Origin: Pleurotus djamor
Taxonomy: Eukaryota; Basidiomycota; Agaricomycetes; Agaricales; Pleurotaceae
NCBI GenBank assembly: GCA_029747585.1
Contig: JAPEVF010000100.1
Location: 1-64,000 of the forward strand
DNA length: 64,000 nt
Direction: 5' to 3'
The position numbers and the translations under genes were made by a program. The notes below the pieces were generated by a model, which did not search any database, was not told the origin of the DNA, and was given only the letters and a program-made list of their open reading frames with translations. Position 1 is the stretch's first letter. The number at the start of each line of letters is the position of its first letter. Of the stretch, positions 11,916 to 22,554 are shown in pieces.

Positions 11916-13039
11916 GCTCTGTAGGAGTGTATGAAATGCCGAGGCAACGAGGTTAGTGAATCAATTTCATTCCTAGTTGTACCTCCGTATCACGTCGCCT
12001 TTCTTCACTAGCCCTACCTTTGTATATATCCCTCGAGCTTCCAATGATGATTGATGAGTCGTTGACTACTCAAGCTGCATTAAGTCTCGAATTCCTCAAT
12101 TTGTGATCGTCGGGGGATTTCGATCCTCAATCTCGCGCATAAATATCACGCAAGATACAATCAATTCAGCGCGTAGAGCGCCAACAACAACACCAACAAC
12201 CCGGGAGCCGGGTCCCGGTTCTCGCGAGAAGCAGGCCACCTCCGCGCTGGACGTTGACTGCATGTTCCTGCTAACCAACCGGTAAACCACGTCCACTTTC
12301 GGGGTGGCGGGCTCAAAATCAACAACCCTGCCACAGTCCCCATGAACACATTCTGAACGAGTGTGTATACTTTACGCCGCCCAATATCCGTGAACCTGAA
12401 CCCAACGTGGACCTCTGAAGAATGCTTGAATCCTCCACGAAATGTCAGCTCTTTCGTATATAACCTCAATGCCGACCCACCGACGGAAGTTCGCACCACG
12501 ATCTATGGGCAAGTCTCCTGCCAAGTCTTTTGGTAAGTACATAGCCCTTGATTGTTCCACCCAACTGATGCGTTCAGTTTGTACAAAACGCGGACGCCAT
12601 GAAGTAGCGACGCAGCAACGGGCGTACTAGTTCTCGTCAAGGCTTCACAAAATGCACCCCAGATGACATTGGCGCTTAGAGCCACACACAACTAGGTGAG
12701 CCAACGACTCTAGAGTATTCTCCTTTTGGGTGAACACTCATTTCCACTATACCAACTCTGGTCGTCAGTATCCATCGCTTCCTATACATCAGAGCAACAT
12801 GCTTGTCCGTTTTGACGTCTCATGCATGTTGTGTGAACGTGGAACGAGCAATTCGCCTCACAGAGACCTCCATTCAAGAATTCGTGCGAATGCGAACGTT
12901 TCTGTGACTGTGGCAGCAAGGCTGCAATGCCACTTTAATGATACGTCAAAGATAACATCGATGGTGGCCGCAATTTTCCACAACGCTCAAAAATCGTTGA
13001 GCCTCAGACCCGTCATGGGCGAGCGTACCTCGACGGCGG
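11916..13039. other. Intergenic region
   Basis: No gene is supported. A short quasi-palindrome (GAGCCGGGTCCCGGTTCTC) at about 12201-12219 gives similar open frames on both strands near 12100-12300. The right end leads into copy 2 of the direct duplication. Confidence 0.4.
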
Positions 13040-14600
13040 ACCGGCTACCCCCACTTTGTGAAGCTGAACGTTGAACGCCGAAGACGATAGATGTCACGAT
13101 GCCGTACAATGCAAGAGACTTGATATAGGCCACCATACAAGCGGTTGCCTCAGGCTGAGGAAGTTGCCTGTCGCCTAACAGCATCGGAGTCTGACATATT
13201 ATTAACTACCCTTATTCAGGAAGCTTGCCCCAGAGACAGGAATGAACGAGGTAGATGTCACTGATTCGCCCGTTATGAAGGCGTGTAGATTCTATCTTGT
13301 TTCGCACAAGAGGAAAAGGAATAGAAACCCTGAGGCCTGAGGCTGAGTCGCCCATACAGACAGGTGGTGGAGGGATGTTCAACTTAAAAGCGACGTTGAA
13401 CTATGCTGATACCCACACACGAGCATCCTAAGGGTTTTGGGTGTGTGAATCTCATTGCGAACCCTTCAAGCGAAACTTACTTCTTCCCCAACGATAGATT
13501 TTGCATTTAAGTTTAATACGAAGTCGCTGAGAGCAGCGTCACCACGCGTTTCAAGAGACTCAATTCAGGTACAACCACGCAAGCAGTTACCCACGACTAA
13601 GTAACCTATCTCTGACGATGCGTAACCACTCACGTAGGTGTCTTCCAGCAACGAACTCATGGCGAAGGCAGCTCGACAAGGCGAGATTGTGCGCCAGTTG
13701 ACCAAGTCAAGCCACGACACTTTCGAATGCCTAAAGGTTTTCTATGAGAAGCTCAAGTACGTCGTGTACCTAACCGCGAAAAACAGAACACAACCTCATT
13801 CTACCTCTAGCTCTGGGTCAAAGCTTTATAGGCTTGTATTCAAGCAGGTGGAGACTTATGTTGCGACCATCGGAAACAGTCGCACAGCCGCACAGAGGGG
13901 TGTAGCAATCTCCAGGAAGGCGACTTGAGTCGGGGGGGTAGGGACACAGACGCTGTCGTGGTTGTGGGGATACTGCTAGCGCGCACAAGGAGTGCGCTTG
14001 GGGACGCCCAAGCTATCGTCACTCAGTTGCTAGGTATTCAGAGGAAAATATACAAAGTGAGTAGCTCGGGAGTGGCTCGGTCATCGCGGAGGCTCCATAT
14101 TGAAGCGCTGTTTACTACAGGAGATGCACAAGGTCGACCCTAGTGCAATGAAGCTGATGGACCCATGGGCATTGGCTGAGCAGCCGAACCTGTCAATCGA
14201 GAGTACGTATGCCAGACCTATCTGACGGGACCGGGCTCATGGCCAGTCTAGATCTACGCACGATGAAGGACGAGGATTTACTGAGGCTCTCCTTCATGGT
14301 CATGGAGCAGTTTTTTCACGCAATCGCTAACTTTGTCAATTGGTGGGTGACCCTAGAGATTGACGTCGGTTGCCTTACCACAGCGATCGAATTCATGCTG
14401 CAGAATCCGAACATCGCGAGCAATGTTCGCGATCAATGGAGAGATATGGAGTTCCAGTACCTGAGATATGAAACCGAGGCCAGTCTACGCTTTCTATCTG
14501 TTCGCTGCGTTTCGTCTGACGTCTAGTAGATGTCTGCACAACAGGATTATTATGATGCCGCGTTGAGTGACCTAATGCCCCGGACTTTGGTTAAAAGTTG
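13040..14600 (+). repeat. Direct duplication, copy 2 (upstream region plus A2)
   Basis: Second copy of the segment at 9.40-10.96 kb. The shared run of GCAGAATCCGAACATCGCGA and its downstream 40 bp is identical in both, while upstream parts have small insertions and deletions. After about 14.6 kb the similarity stops, because A1 ends and A2 runs on into a family-B sequence. Confidence 0.75.
13659..14574 (+). pseudogene. Family-A copy A2, frameshifted
   Basis: Near-copy of A1 with the same exon pattern: AKAARQGEIVRQLTKSS, TFECLKVFYEKLK, ATIGNSRTAAQRGVAISRKA, then RSALGDAQAIVTQLLGIQ, FVNWWVTLEIDVGCL, and VRDQWRDMEFQYLRYE. Relative to A1, about ten bases are missing around 13925-13942, in a sequence with a seven-G run. 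This creates a TGA right after ISRKAT and shifts the frame; the reading resumes in another frame at DTDAVVVVGILLA. Either the gene is broken or the G-run was mis-assembled. No intron border rescues it. The downstream exons remain open and lead without a stop into the family-B coding region, so a readthrough A-B protein would result if the frameshift is not real. Confidence 0.6.
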
Positions 14601-15810
14601 GACCGGTAAGCCATCTTTCGCCTGGGAAGTTATACCGTTCAACAAGGGTTTCGTAGTACAAATCACTGCAGTCGTTACAGCTACATGGACTATCAAAGAT
14701 CTATCACGACGTCTCCCCGACGCCTCCCACCTCTCAGCGATGACTGACTCTCTGAAAGACGGTCTATCTCGCGCATTGAAATTCCCTTCGATGTCGCCTT
14801 CCTCACCTTCATACTTGTTAACATTGGAGCAGCGAATACGCTTCCATGGCCAAGAAATGGTCGTGGCACTCGAGCATATGTCCAAGCAACTACAGGCGTC
14901 TGCAATACTTTGCGATTTCCTTTCTTCTCGCGTCGCTTCTCAAAACAAGGTTGACAAAACTGGGCTACCGACGCTAATATCGGATGCAAACGACTTTCGC
15001 TTGTGTTTGACGCATCTCTCCTCATCGCTTCAGCTCACTGCCAAGAACCTTAATGAGTGCATAGGTGTTGATGACGCTCCAATAGAAGGACTCTCCCAAG
15101 GCATGCTTCCTACACGTTCTTCCTATTTACATTGAGCTCATATCCTTTGTAGAATTCCGTCACGCAAAAAACAAGGTCATTCTCTCCTCTTCAGTGCCTT
15201 GCAAAGACTTTGCTGGCTCTGGAAACGTCTCCCAAGCTCTTCAGGACACTCTCGAAGCCTTATATGAGCTCTCGCGCTTCTGGGAAGGACATACGCTCTT
15301 CCTCCAAGCAGTTGTGGCTTCTGTAAGGGCTCTCAAAGACCGAGGCTCTCCCAGTTACGTCTTTTCGTATCTGGTCCAGGGGACCCGCTGTTCGCATGAG
15401 CAGTTGATGAAATACACAGAACCAGAACAATGGAAGGACGCACAGCGTTCGTGTCTCAGCGCGGCAGCTTCCATACAGGAGTTGCTTGGTGTACCCCAGT
15501 AAGTACAACCCCAGGAATGCTACGCTCCCAGCTGTTAAACTTCAGTCGATCTAGCCCCTCCTCCGAACCCGGCAATATACCCTCAGATGAGTCTATCCCT
15601 CCTTTGGAATCAGTACCAAAAGAGGAGACCGGGCCAAGTCTCGATGAATTGGTAGCGGAAGAGCATCCATCCCCGGAGAATTTGAGGCCCCGCGTGAATG
15701 TTAATGCTAAAACCGTCCACATAGCATTCTATGCAGGAGACACATTCAACGGGCCAATGTATGCGGCGAATGTCGCTGGTCGCGCCAATGTTACTTGCGC
15801 GAAGAATTAA
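14575..15810 (+). CDS. Family-B helical protein B2 (adjacent to or fused with A2)
   Basis: The reading frame continues directly from the last A2 exon (QQDYYDAALSDLM) through KDLSRRLPDASHLSAMTDSL, a long helix (GQEMVVALEHMSKQLQ), LTHLSSSLQLTAKNLNECI, an intron near 15063-15150, then ALYELSRFWEGHTLFLQAVV and EPEQWKDAQRSCLSAAASIQ. After an intron at about 15500-15546 follows an acidic Ser/Pro-rich tail ending at TAA 15808-15810. The SRFWEGH and QWKD..RSCLSAAASI blocks match the FW-x-x-H and W...Q.IS.IS helices of family B. The ATG at 14575 (MPRTLV) could be an independent start like MPNDLV of the 47.8 kb gene. Alternatively A2 and B2 are one fused gene. Function unknown. Confidence 0.5.
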
Positions 15811-15834
15811 CACGGTACATACTACATTCTGTAT

Positions 15835-15864
15835 ATACTCGTGGCCGCCAAAAGTAATCGCGCA
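15835..15864 (+). repeat. Left terminal inverted repeat
   Basis: A 30-bp arm, perfectly complementary to 16510-16539. Its core reads GGCCGCCAAAAGTAATCGCG. Confidence 0.85.
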
Positions 15865-16509
15865 CCAAAAATAATGTTGCGGAGGATTTCCTGATCGAAC
15901 CCGGGCACTTCTTGCCGATGTGATGGATACAGCTAAGAGGTGCATGCGTCAGGAATCAAAGCCTGTCACTAGCGGGGAAGACATACGAAAGCGAATAAAT
16001 CGAGAGTCTTCGAAGTTGTGTGTCCTTTTGCCCGATTCTCGAACCTTGCTTCCGCCCACTCCAGGGGCTATAAATATTATATGTGATAGATCCTTGACAC
16101 ACCTCTTTTGTACATGAAGGATTAAAGAAGAGAGTTGGTTCATCAAGAGAAATCAGCGTCGTAAGTGCGGGATTGACCTCCCAAAAAAGGAAATTATCAG
16201 GGGATCAAGGGGAAAATCACCGAAACTCATCACTTTCGAGACGAAGTCCTACCTCACTCGCGCAGCTTTCCAGGAAATGGGTCAGTCCGGGTTAGTACTT
16301 ATATGTTAGAGCTCCCTTTGAGCCTATCAGACCCGCCCCCACAGCTCCGTACAAAAAGCTCATTTTGGCCATGAAAATGATTTACCGACACAGGTAGCGA
16401 ATTGAATCGTGTTCTTATTGTTAAAATCACCCCGAAGGCAAGTAATATTTTTCATATTTTTATTGCAAGAAAAGGACTGCGCGATGACAGCGAAACAATG
16501 GTCAAAATA

Positions 16510-16539
16510 TGCGCGATTACTTTTGGCGGCCACGAGTAT
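16510..16539 (-). repeat. Right terminal inverted repeat
   Basis: A 30-bp arm reading CGCGATTACTTTTGGCGGCC in its core, the reverse complement of the left arm. Confidence 0.85.
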
Positions 16540-16750
16540 TGAGCTCCATGTACGTGTCTTGACTCTTCCCATGGGTCCACCTGCTTTTTATATGACATCC
16601 CTCTCGTCCCTCTCATTGAGTTGTCGCCTCGTTAGCGACCCATATGCATAGACCATCAATGCATGCATCATCTCCTAAAGCCCCTTGAAAGAAAAGACGC
16701 CCGGATTAATTTACAGAGGCCATGCATGATCGTCGGAGATCACTTTGCTC

Positions 16751-18190
16751 ATGTTTCTTCCGCCCACATCACGTCTACCACCTATAAAATCCCTTTCATC
16801 AGTCCCTACAAATGCACTTTCTGCCTCGCTAGCCTACTTACGCGATGCGTACACACCAGATGTCCATGGATCAAAAAGGAAGACTAGGCGCGTAGTCTTC
16901 CGTCACGAGCCTTACTCCACAGCGGTGGACGTCCACGATCTTTCAGCGTTTTCCCAAGGCAAGGCTTTGTTCCTGGATGCACCTTCTCGTTGATCTACGC
17001 CCTTACTTCATCTTCTACTTCCCTTCTTCTGTTTTGGCCCACTCTACATTGCCTATGGACGACGTTGCGGCGAATAGTCGATTCCGAAATCCAAGACCGA
17101 TATGATCTTCGGAATGATCACTTCGAGAGATCCTACTCCATCAGATGGATTACAGCCTTGATCGTAGCCCTCGAGGGAGGCTTGTTCGATGAAGACGTGG
17201 ATCTCGCAGACGTAGATGGATCTGAGGCGGTGGTCATCGACTGTGAAGGAGTTCAAAGAGGTTTCCAGGAGGAACGCACGAGCGTAGCTGATTCCCTCAT
17301 GCAAGAAGCTGCATCTTTGCTAGCTCTTTGCTCGGGAACCGCTGGCGCAGGGAAGGTCACCCGGAATTTCTTTTTCAGGTCCCCCATCCTTGCGAAACCC
17401 GTGCAAGTTCAGCTACAAGATGACCCCCTCGACAACCACGATTACTCGAGCGTAGGAGCGCAGACGTGGGGCGGCGCATGCGTTCTCTCTGCGGACATAG
17501 TTGAGCACCCGGAAAGATTCGGTCTCTCAAGTTCGTCCCATCAAATCATGGATATTCCTGTGAACAGCGTTGGGGGNACAACCCTTGCGTGTTTTGGAGC
17601 TGGGAGCTGGGACGGGCTTGGTCAGTTTGGCGATTGGGAAGATGCTGACACAGCTCTGGGGAGGAAGTGCACACGCCGATATTGTTGCAACAGACTTCTA
17701 CCCATCTGTGCTAGCCAACCTCGAGCGTAACATCACACAGAACTTTGCCTCCACCTTGCCTACCCAAGTGCGGGTCGAGTCCGCCTACTTGGACTGGTCG
17801 GAGTGCTCGCAAAATACCCAACGCCTACTTCCTCCTCTCGACACGCCCTTTGATGTCGTCTTTGGCGCGGATATCATATATGAAGAACTTCATGCTCGGT
17901 GGATCAAGGGGTGCCTCGAAAGGCTTCTCAAACGGCCTCAGCCTGGAGCCAGCAGCCGCACTATCCCGGCTTTCCACCTTGTCATCCCTCTCCGCAAAAC
18001 CCACGCGGCAGAGTCCCGAACAATCGAAGACGTCTTCACGTTCGCTGGCGCTGGGTGCAACGGGGAAGTGGGCGAAGACGATGCAGAAGCAATGGAGCTT
18101 TGCATCACGCGCAAAGAAATCATCACTTGCGATGGGGGTGACGGTTCTGACGACGTAGACTACGTTTACTACTGTATCCAATGGTCTTAG
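16751..18190 (+). CDS. Methyltransf_16 family protein methyltransferase
   Basis: Class I SAM-dependent methyltransferase of the METTL21/EFM type, probably cytosolic, likely modifying a lysine on a protein. The start MFLPPTSRLPPIKSL fits fungal relatives. An intron near 16957-17078 joins the first exon to QDRYDLRNDHFERSYSIRWI. Family marks are GAQTWGGACVLSADI, the SAM loop VLELGAGTGLVSL, VATDFYPSV and the FDVVFGADIIYEELHARWI block. An N base at 17578 falls exactly where the frame changes, just before the SAM loop: the sequence upstream and the sequence downstream are open in different frames. This is best read as a base-call or assembly fault rather than a broken gene. It ends at TAG 18188-18190. 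The exact protein target cannot be told from sequence. Confidence 0.82.
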
Positions 18191-18322
18191 ATAATATCCT
18201 TAGATGAATTAGAGTCAAGATAGAGTACATAGATGCTAGACACCCTAGATAGTTTAGACTCTAGAGTATTCTCCGCACTAGACCTGACAGAACTAGAACT
18301 TTAGAAGGCTCAGGATGTATTA
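18191..18322. other. CTAGA-rich 3' spacer
   Basis: Short AT-rich spacer between convergent genes with many CTAGA/TAGAC words. No gene. Probably carries the 3' ends of both flanking transcripts. Confidence 0.4.
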
Positions 18323-20123
18323 CTAGTAATCCTCTTTGGTCTTGCTTGCGGTCTCCTCTTGGATGATCCCTTGCTTCCCCTCGTCACTGAAGGTACTAAT
18401 CTCCGTGGTGAAGGCAATGTTCATCGGTGGGAGGGGAGGATGACTCAACGAGGATTGTGGTAATGACAGATTCGCCTGAGACTGCGGAGGGATTGCACGC
18501 CTCGCTTCAGTCATCCCCTTGATGATCGAACGGAAGGGAAATAAGTGGTCTCTTGGTTCGGATAAAGAGGCTTGGGAAGACGTCTCATCCGTACGCTGAA
18601 ATGTTGGGACGTTGAGTCCAACACGGACGATGATCAACGTTGGAATGATGCCCTGTGAACCAAGTTCTGAGTAGAGTGATTATACTGATGGGACAAAAAC
18701 GCACGACAAGCTGTGAGACGATAAGGTAGATGACATACTAAAAATGTGAGAAATAATCGGGTCGACGCAAAATCTAATGCAAAATTGGAAGTAACCCACA
18801 CTCTTCGGCAGTTCGCATGCGTACGTGTTCGCGGGTACACTCCTTCGCGTGCCAAGCTCCAATCGCATGAGAACGAGGAATACAAGAAGGGACAAGGAGT
18901 ATATTGCTCCGGATTCGAGTCTATCAAGGCGAGTAATGGGGTAAGGACCAGTCCTTTGTCAGGATAGACAGACAGAACGCGGAATGACATACACGATAGC
19001 GGTGGCCTTGCTGTATTTATCTTTGTGTTCTTTCCCAAAGACTTTGGCTGTCTGTCGCGCACCCCACCACAGTCGACCAGCTACCAGATTCACCGAGTTG
19101 GTTGGGACACCTTGTCAAGGGGGAACATGAACTGACCGGTTAAACCAGTGACGATGATATTAGTTCCAAGTGTCAGAGAAATGGTCCCCACACTCAGACC
19201 CATGGTATAGCCGTAAACTGACATGGAACTCAGAGAACGAGACCAGAGGTGGGGGAGGTATTGACGGCTTACCAGTGGTAGTTAGGACCAAGATCATCGG
19301 AAGGATGAAATATTTATTGAACCCCCAAACAATATAACAACGATAAATCTAAAACCGACGGTGAATTCGGGCCAAACGGAGGGGACTTCGTACGCACAAT
19401 GACACAGTCTGCTATGGCGCTGGTACCGGGAAGTATCAGCCGTCGCCCACTTCAAGGACATGGAAAAGCTGACCTGTTCGTCAAATGAAGGTATACTCCC
19501 GCAAGAGCGGTTGGGCGAACATAAAGTCCAGTCTCAACATCCATGCCCAGAGTGGTAATGATGTCCAAGATCATATGGGCTGTGGACAGTCCAAACATGA
19601 AGACAGCGGATACTTGGAGAGGCAGATTGATAGTTGGCTTCGTTTGCGGACTTGAAACAGCGGGAAAGGAGTGTGGTTGATGAGACCGCCGGTGGACGTC
19701 GATTCCTCTGGTTTTGAATGTGGTCGAGCCTGCGGCAGGCGGAGGGGAGAGATGATGAGGGCTTGTAGACGCGATGAAGAGTGGCTCCGGGCGAGGAGAC
19801 TTGGTATTCGTCCAGAAGATGTAGATGCATGCTGCAAATAGGACGACATAGATGCCTGTTGCCCATGGTGGTACATGTGAGCACAGATATAGGATGAGGA
19901 ACAGAATGGAGTACCGTAGAGCAAGGTAGCCACCTGAGGGCCAATTAGACCGAATATCTCAGGGAAAGTGACCGGACGTACCCAGAGACCAACGAGAGAT
20001 GACTGGAAGAAGAGTGAGTGTGGAAGGGTAGTCCCAGCGAAGATATCTTACTTTTCGGAGGAGGAAAACGGCTTGACCGTCACCATACACATCCTGAGAC
20101 TCACTCGTTAGCACCACACTCAT
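18323..20123 (-). CDS. Multi-pass membrane protein of an uncharacterised basidiomycete family
   Basis: About nine exons. Start at ATG 20123 (MSVVLTSESQDVYGDG). Blocks rebuilt across introns include SLVGLWVATLLYG|IYVVLFAACIYIFW, AVFMFGLSTAHMILDI, ADCVI|IYRCYIVWGFNKYF|ILPMILVLTTT, LSVGTISLTLGTNIIVTGL, GRLWWGARQTAK, AIYSLSLLVFLVLM and GIIPTLIIVRVGLN, followed by a soluble C-terminal tail. About seven transmembrane helices are expected. The IYRCYIVWGF and IIVRVGL motifs are common to a large Agaricomycete family of plasma-membrane proteins without a known role. A receptor-like function is only a guess. The long loop after the first TM region (about 60 residues, rich in Ser/Pro) is unusual. Confidence 0.8.
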
Positions 20124-20630
20124 GGGGAAACGATCAAGTTATGGTAAGACGATTTGCGTGGTATTTATCCCCGTCGCAGTGACATGATCTGAGAAACGAA
20201 GCCGTTAAAAACTAAATTTACCAGATCATGTACAAAGCTCACATGACTACTGGTATCACGTCAAAGGCGGCAAACGTTCGAAAAAGACAGATTGCTGAAA
20301 TTCATGGGCTCGAAGGCCACGAAAGGCTTGATCCTCCCACCGTGGTGTAAGCGTGTTGAAAATGTGTCTTAAGATAGAACATTTCATTGATTCATTGCGC
20401 GGTGTCTTGGAGATCAGCATGAGTATATCATTGACCGCCGGGATCCGAGGTCATAATGGCCAGAAAGAAGAGTAGCGGAGTGTTTCGATGGGATCATTCG
20501 AAGGGAGAAGATTCAAGAGCCCCGGGCTCCAAGGCACAAATGACTTGTGAGTCTGATGAAAGTAGTACTACACTAGCCTGGAAGCAGTGCATCGACGTCA
20601 GAGCAAGAAAACGAACCGCTGGATCTCTTA
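20124..20630. other. Intergenic region
   Basis: About 500 bp upstream of the minus-strand membrane-protein gene; the two flanking gene models diverge no further here. Nothing recognisable apart from scattered GATC- and TCA-rich words. Confidence 0.35.
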
Positions 20631-21118
20631 CTATGTGAATATACGCGTCGCGGCCACTTCAGGAGAGTAGAAAAGGGCCACAAGGCCTATGAGCACTTGA
20701 GTCCGCGCCATGTGAGGATTGAAGGACGCAAAGGTAGAATACAGAAGGCTTCCATTAGACGTGAATAAAACGATACCAGCGCATTCAACTTCATTGTGAG
20801 TCGTGACCCTGTGGGTAAGAAGAAAGAATTGTTGGCCAAGGTGTGACTTACCGTGAGAAGTCTGATTCTCACGTTCAGAAAGATTTGTTGCCTGCACTCT
20901 CCTGCACTCGATATTCTGTCACTCTCAGGCTCTTCAACGTTCACCATGCTCAGCTTGCTAAAACCAACAGATATTTCGCGTTCAATGACCATGGGAACGA
21001 GTTCGTGGCTTTGCTTTGCCTTTCGAGATTCTTCCAGGTTGAACACACCCATAGCGACAAGACTTGCCCGATGGCTGATGGCATTAATCCCGCTTATGCC
21101 TACGTGAAATGGGAACAC
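20631..21118 (-). CDS. Hypothetical protein, weakly supported
   Basis: Two open segments are joined by a plausible intron (GTAAGT donor near 20851, CCCACAG acceptor near 20814). The first encodes GVFNLEESRKAKQSHEL, VPMVIEREISVGFSKLSMVN and VEEPESDRISSAGECRQQ. The second encodes a mildly hydrophobic C-terminus. I recognise no family and cannot place the 5' end (a Met sits at the GVFNLEE block). It may be a real small gene, a decayed fragment or chance. Confidence 0.25.
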
Positions 21119-21314
21119 AGGGCGTCAGTCGCCAATCCGGGTAAATAGCGGCTTCTCCCCGTGCTTTCAAAACTCTTGGGCGATGCTTAGTGGTCGAATC
21201 CTGTCGAATCCAAGAAATAATGCGATCAGGTGGGGTGGTTGAACGGGACCACTTCGGAAGGGGAAAGGCCATAAATGGGGATTTTTGCTCTTTGCACGGA
21301 GAACAGTGCTACTG

Positions 21315-22070
21315 ATGATGCTCTCCCTTCGATCACTCGTTTTGCTGCTATCTCAGCTCCTCTTCTCCGCGTTCCTCGTGACTGCCTGCGATGACAATAC
21401 CACGACCACCCCCGACCCGCCCCCAGTACACTATGGAATGATACTATTCCCCGCTTTTCAGGCCCTAGATGTATTTGGTCCTCTCGATGCCTTCAATATC
21501 CTCGCAACAACACCACCAATGACAGTACTGAACCTATCCCTAATCGCAGCGACACTCGATCCTGTTTCGACACAACCCCGTTCCCATGGAGCATGGTCAA
21601 GCTTTGCTCAAGCCATCGTCCCAACACATACGTTTGCTTCGCCGCCGGAAAACCTGGAGGTTCTCTTTGTCCCAGGAGGCTCAGGCACGCGTGCACCCGA
21701 CCTTGGTCCGGCTATCGACTACATCAGAGACGTATACCCATCCCTCAGGTACATCATCTCTATCTGCACGGGCAGCTGGCTGCTTGCCCGAGCTGGAGTG
21801 CTCGAAGGACGAAATGCCACAACCAACAAAGCCTCATGGGCGAGCCGACCGTTGATGAATGGCACAGTCAATTGGGTCCCTCATGCTCGATGGGTTGTCG
21901 ATGGGAACATCTGGACTAGCTCAGGTGTGAGTGCGGGAATAGACGCGACGTTGGCGTTCATGGAGGCTACGTTTGGAGCGGATGTTGCTCAGAGGGTTAC
22001 GAATGGAATGGAGTATACAAGACACACTAACGCAAGCTACGATCCTTTCGCCGAACTACATGGTCTCTAG
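21315..22070 (+). CDS. DJ-1/PfpI family protein with signal sequence
   Basis: Single-exon gene, unusual in this window. It starts MMLSLRSLVLLLSQLLFSAF, a strong signal peptide or anchor, followed by TACDDNTTTT. The domain then runs from YGMILFPAFQALDVFGPLDAF to the C-terminus. The nucleophile elbow is ISICTGSWLLARAGVLEGR with the conserved Cys. Other family blocks are LEVLFVPGGSGTR, ATTNKASW and WVVDGNIWTSSGVSAGIDATL. This layout matches the class I glutamine-amidotransferase-like, isonitrile-hydratase-like branch of DJ-1/PfpI. Several N-x-S/T sites (NAT, NGT, NAS) suit a secreted glycoprotein. The substrate is not evident; glyoxalase- or hydratase-type chemistry is possible. An intron-like GTGAGT just after the stop suggests a spliced 3' UTR. 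Confidence 0.9.
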   Translation: MMLSLRSLVLLLSQLLFSAFLVTACDDNTTTTPDPPPVHYGMILFPAFQALDVFGPLDAFNILATTPPMTVLNLSLIAATLDPVSTQPRSHGAWSSFAQAIVPTHTFASPPENLEVLFVPGGSGTRAPDLGPAIDYIRDVYPSLRYIISICTGSWLLARAGVLEGRNATTNKASWASRPLMNGTVNWVPHARWVVDGNIWTSSGVSAGIDATLAFMEATFGADVAQRVTNGMEYTRHTNASYDPFAELHGL

Positions 22071-22554
22071 ATGATTGTGAGTACGTCAACTCTTTGCCTC
22101 CCATAACATTCATGAACGATTGACGTATCTCAAGTCGGTTAGTGATCACTGTTCCATGGGGTTATCATTGGCGCTCCGTAGCGTTCCCCATAATCTTAGA
22201 GTATCAAACAATCTCGCTGTTGCATCGAGCACTGGAATATGGGACTGCATTAGGAACTAGCCTTTCTATGGTCAGGGCCAAACCGTCTCAGACCATGTTC
22301 GAACTGAGAGCGGTCACGATGTCCTCAGTCTTTTTAAGTCCTTCAGGTACGGTTATATCAATGAAATACTTACCATGTGCATCGTTTCGGGCTCCGTGCG
22401 CGCTACGCCCATGTCCCACGTCTTCTAGGGATGTTGATATGTCGTAACCCCACGCAAAATCCCCGTTTTGATTTGGACCATGATCTACATCAAGCATTCC
22501 TGATACATATTGGCCTTGCTCACCTGCCATCCTCCGCCGTCACCCCATCCCTCT
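22071..22554. other. Intergenic region
   Basis: About 480 bp between two plus-strand genes. It holds the 3' UTR of the PfpI gene and the promoter of the next gene. Open frames on both strands lack support. Confidence 0.4.

Larger units (their letters stand above)
15835..16539. mobile_element. MITE-like non-autonomous DNA transposon
   Basis: About 705 bp bounded by perfect inverted repeats of 30 bp (15835-15864 and 16510-16539). The left end begins ATACTCGTGGCCGCCAAAAG; the right end is its exact complement reversed. Inside the ends some weaker inverted similarity continues. There is no transposase frame. I cannot see a clear target-site duplication, so the superfamily is undecided. Confidence 0.75.

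Noticed and set aside
12096..12296. Overlapping open frames on both strands that share a REPGPGSR string
   Set aside because: The symmetry comes from a GC-rich quasi-palindrome, not from coding constraint.
15885..15905. A tRNA T-arm-like GGGTTCGATC word on the minus strand inside the MITE-like element
   Set aside because: The matching T-stem, anticodon arm and acceptor stem are absent.
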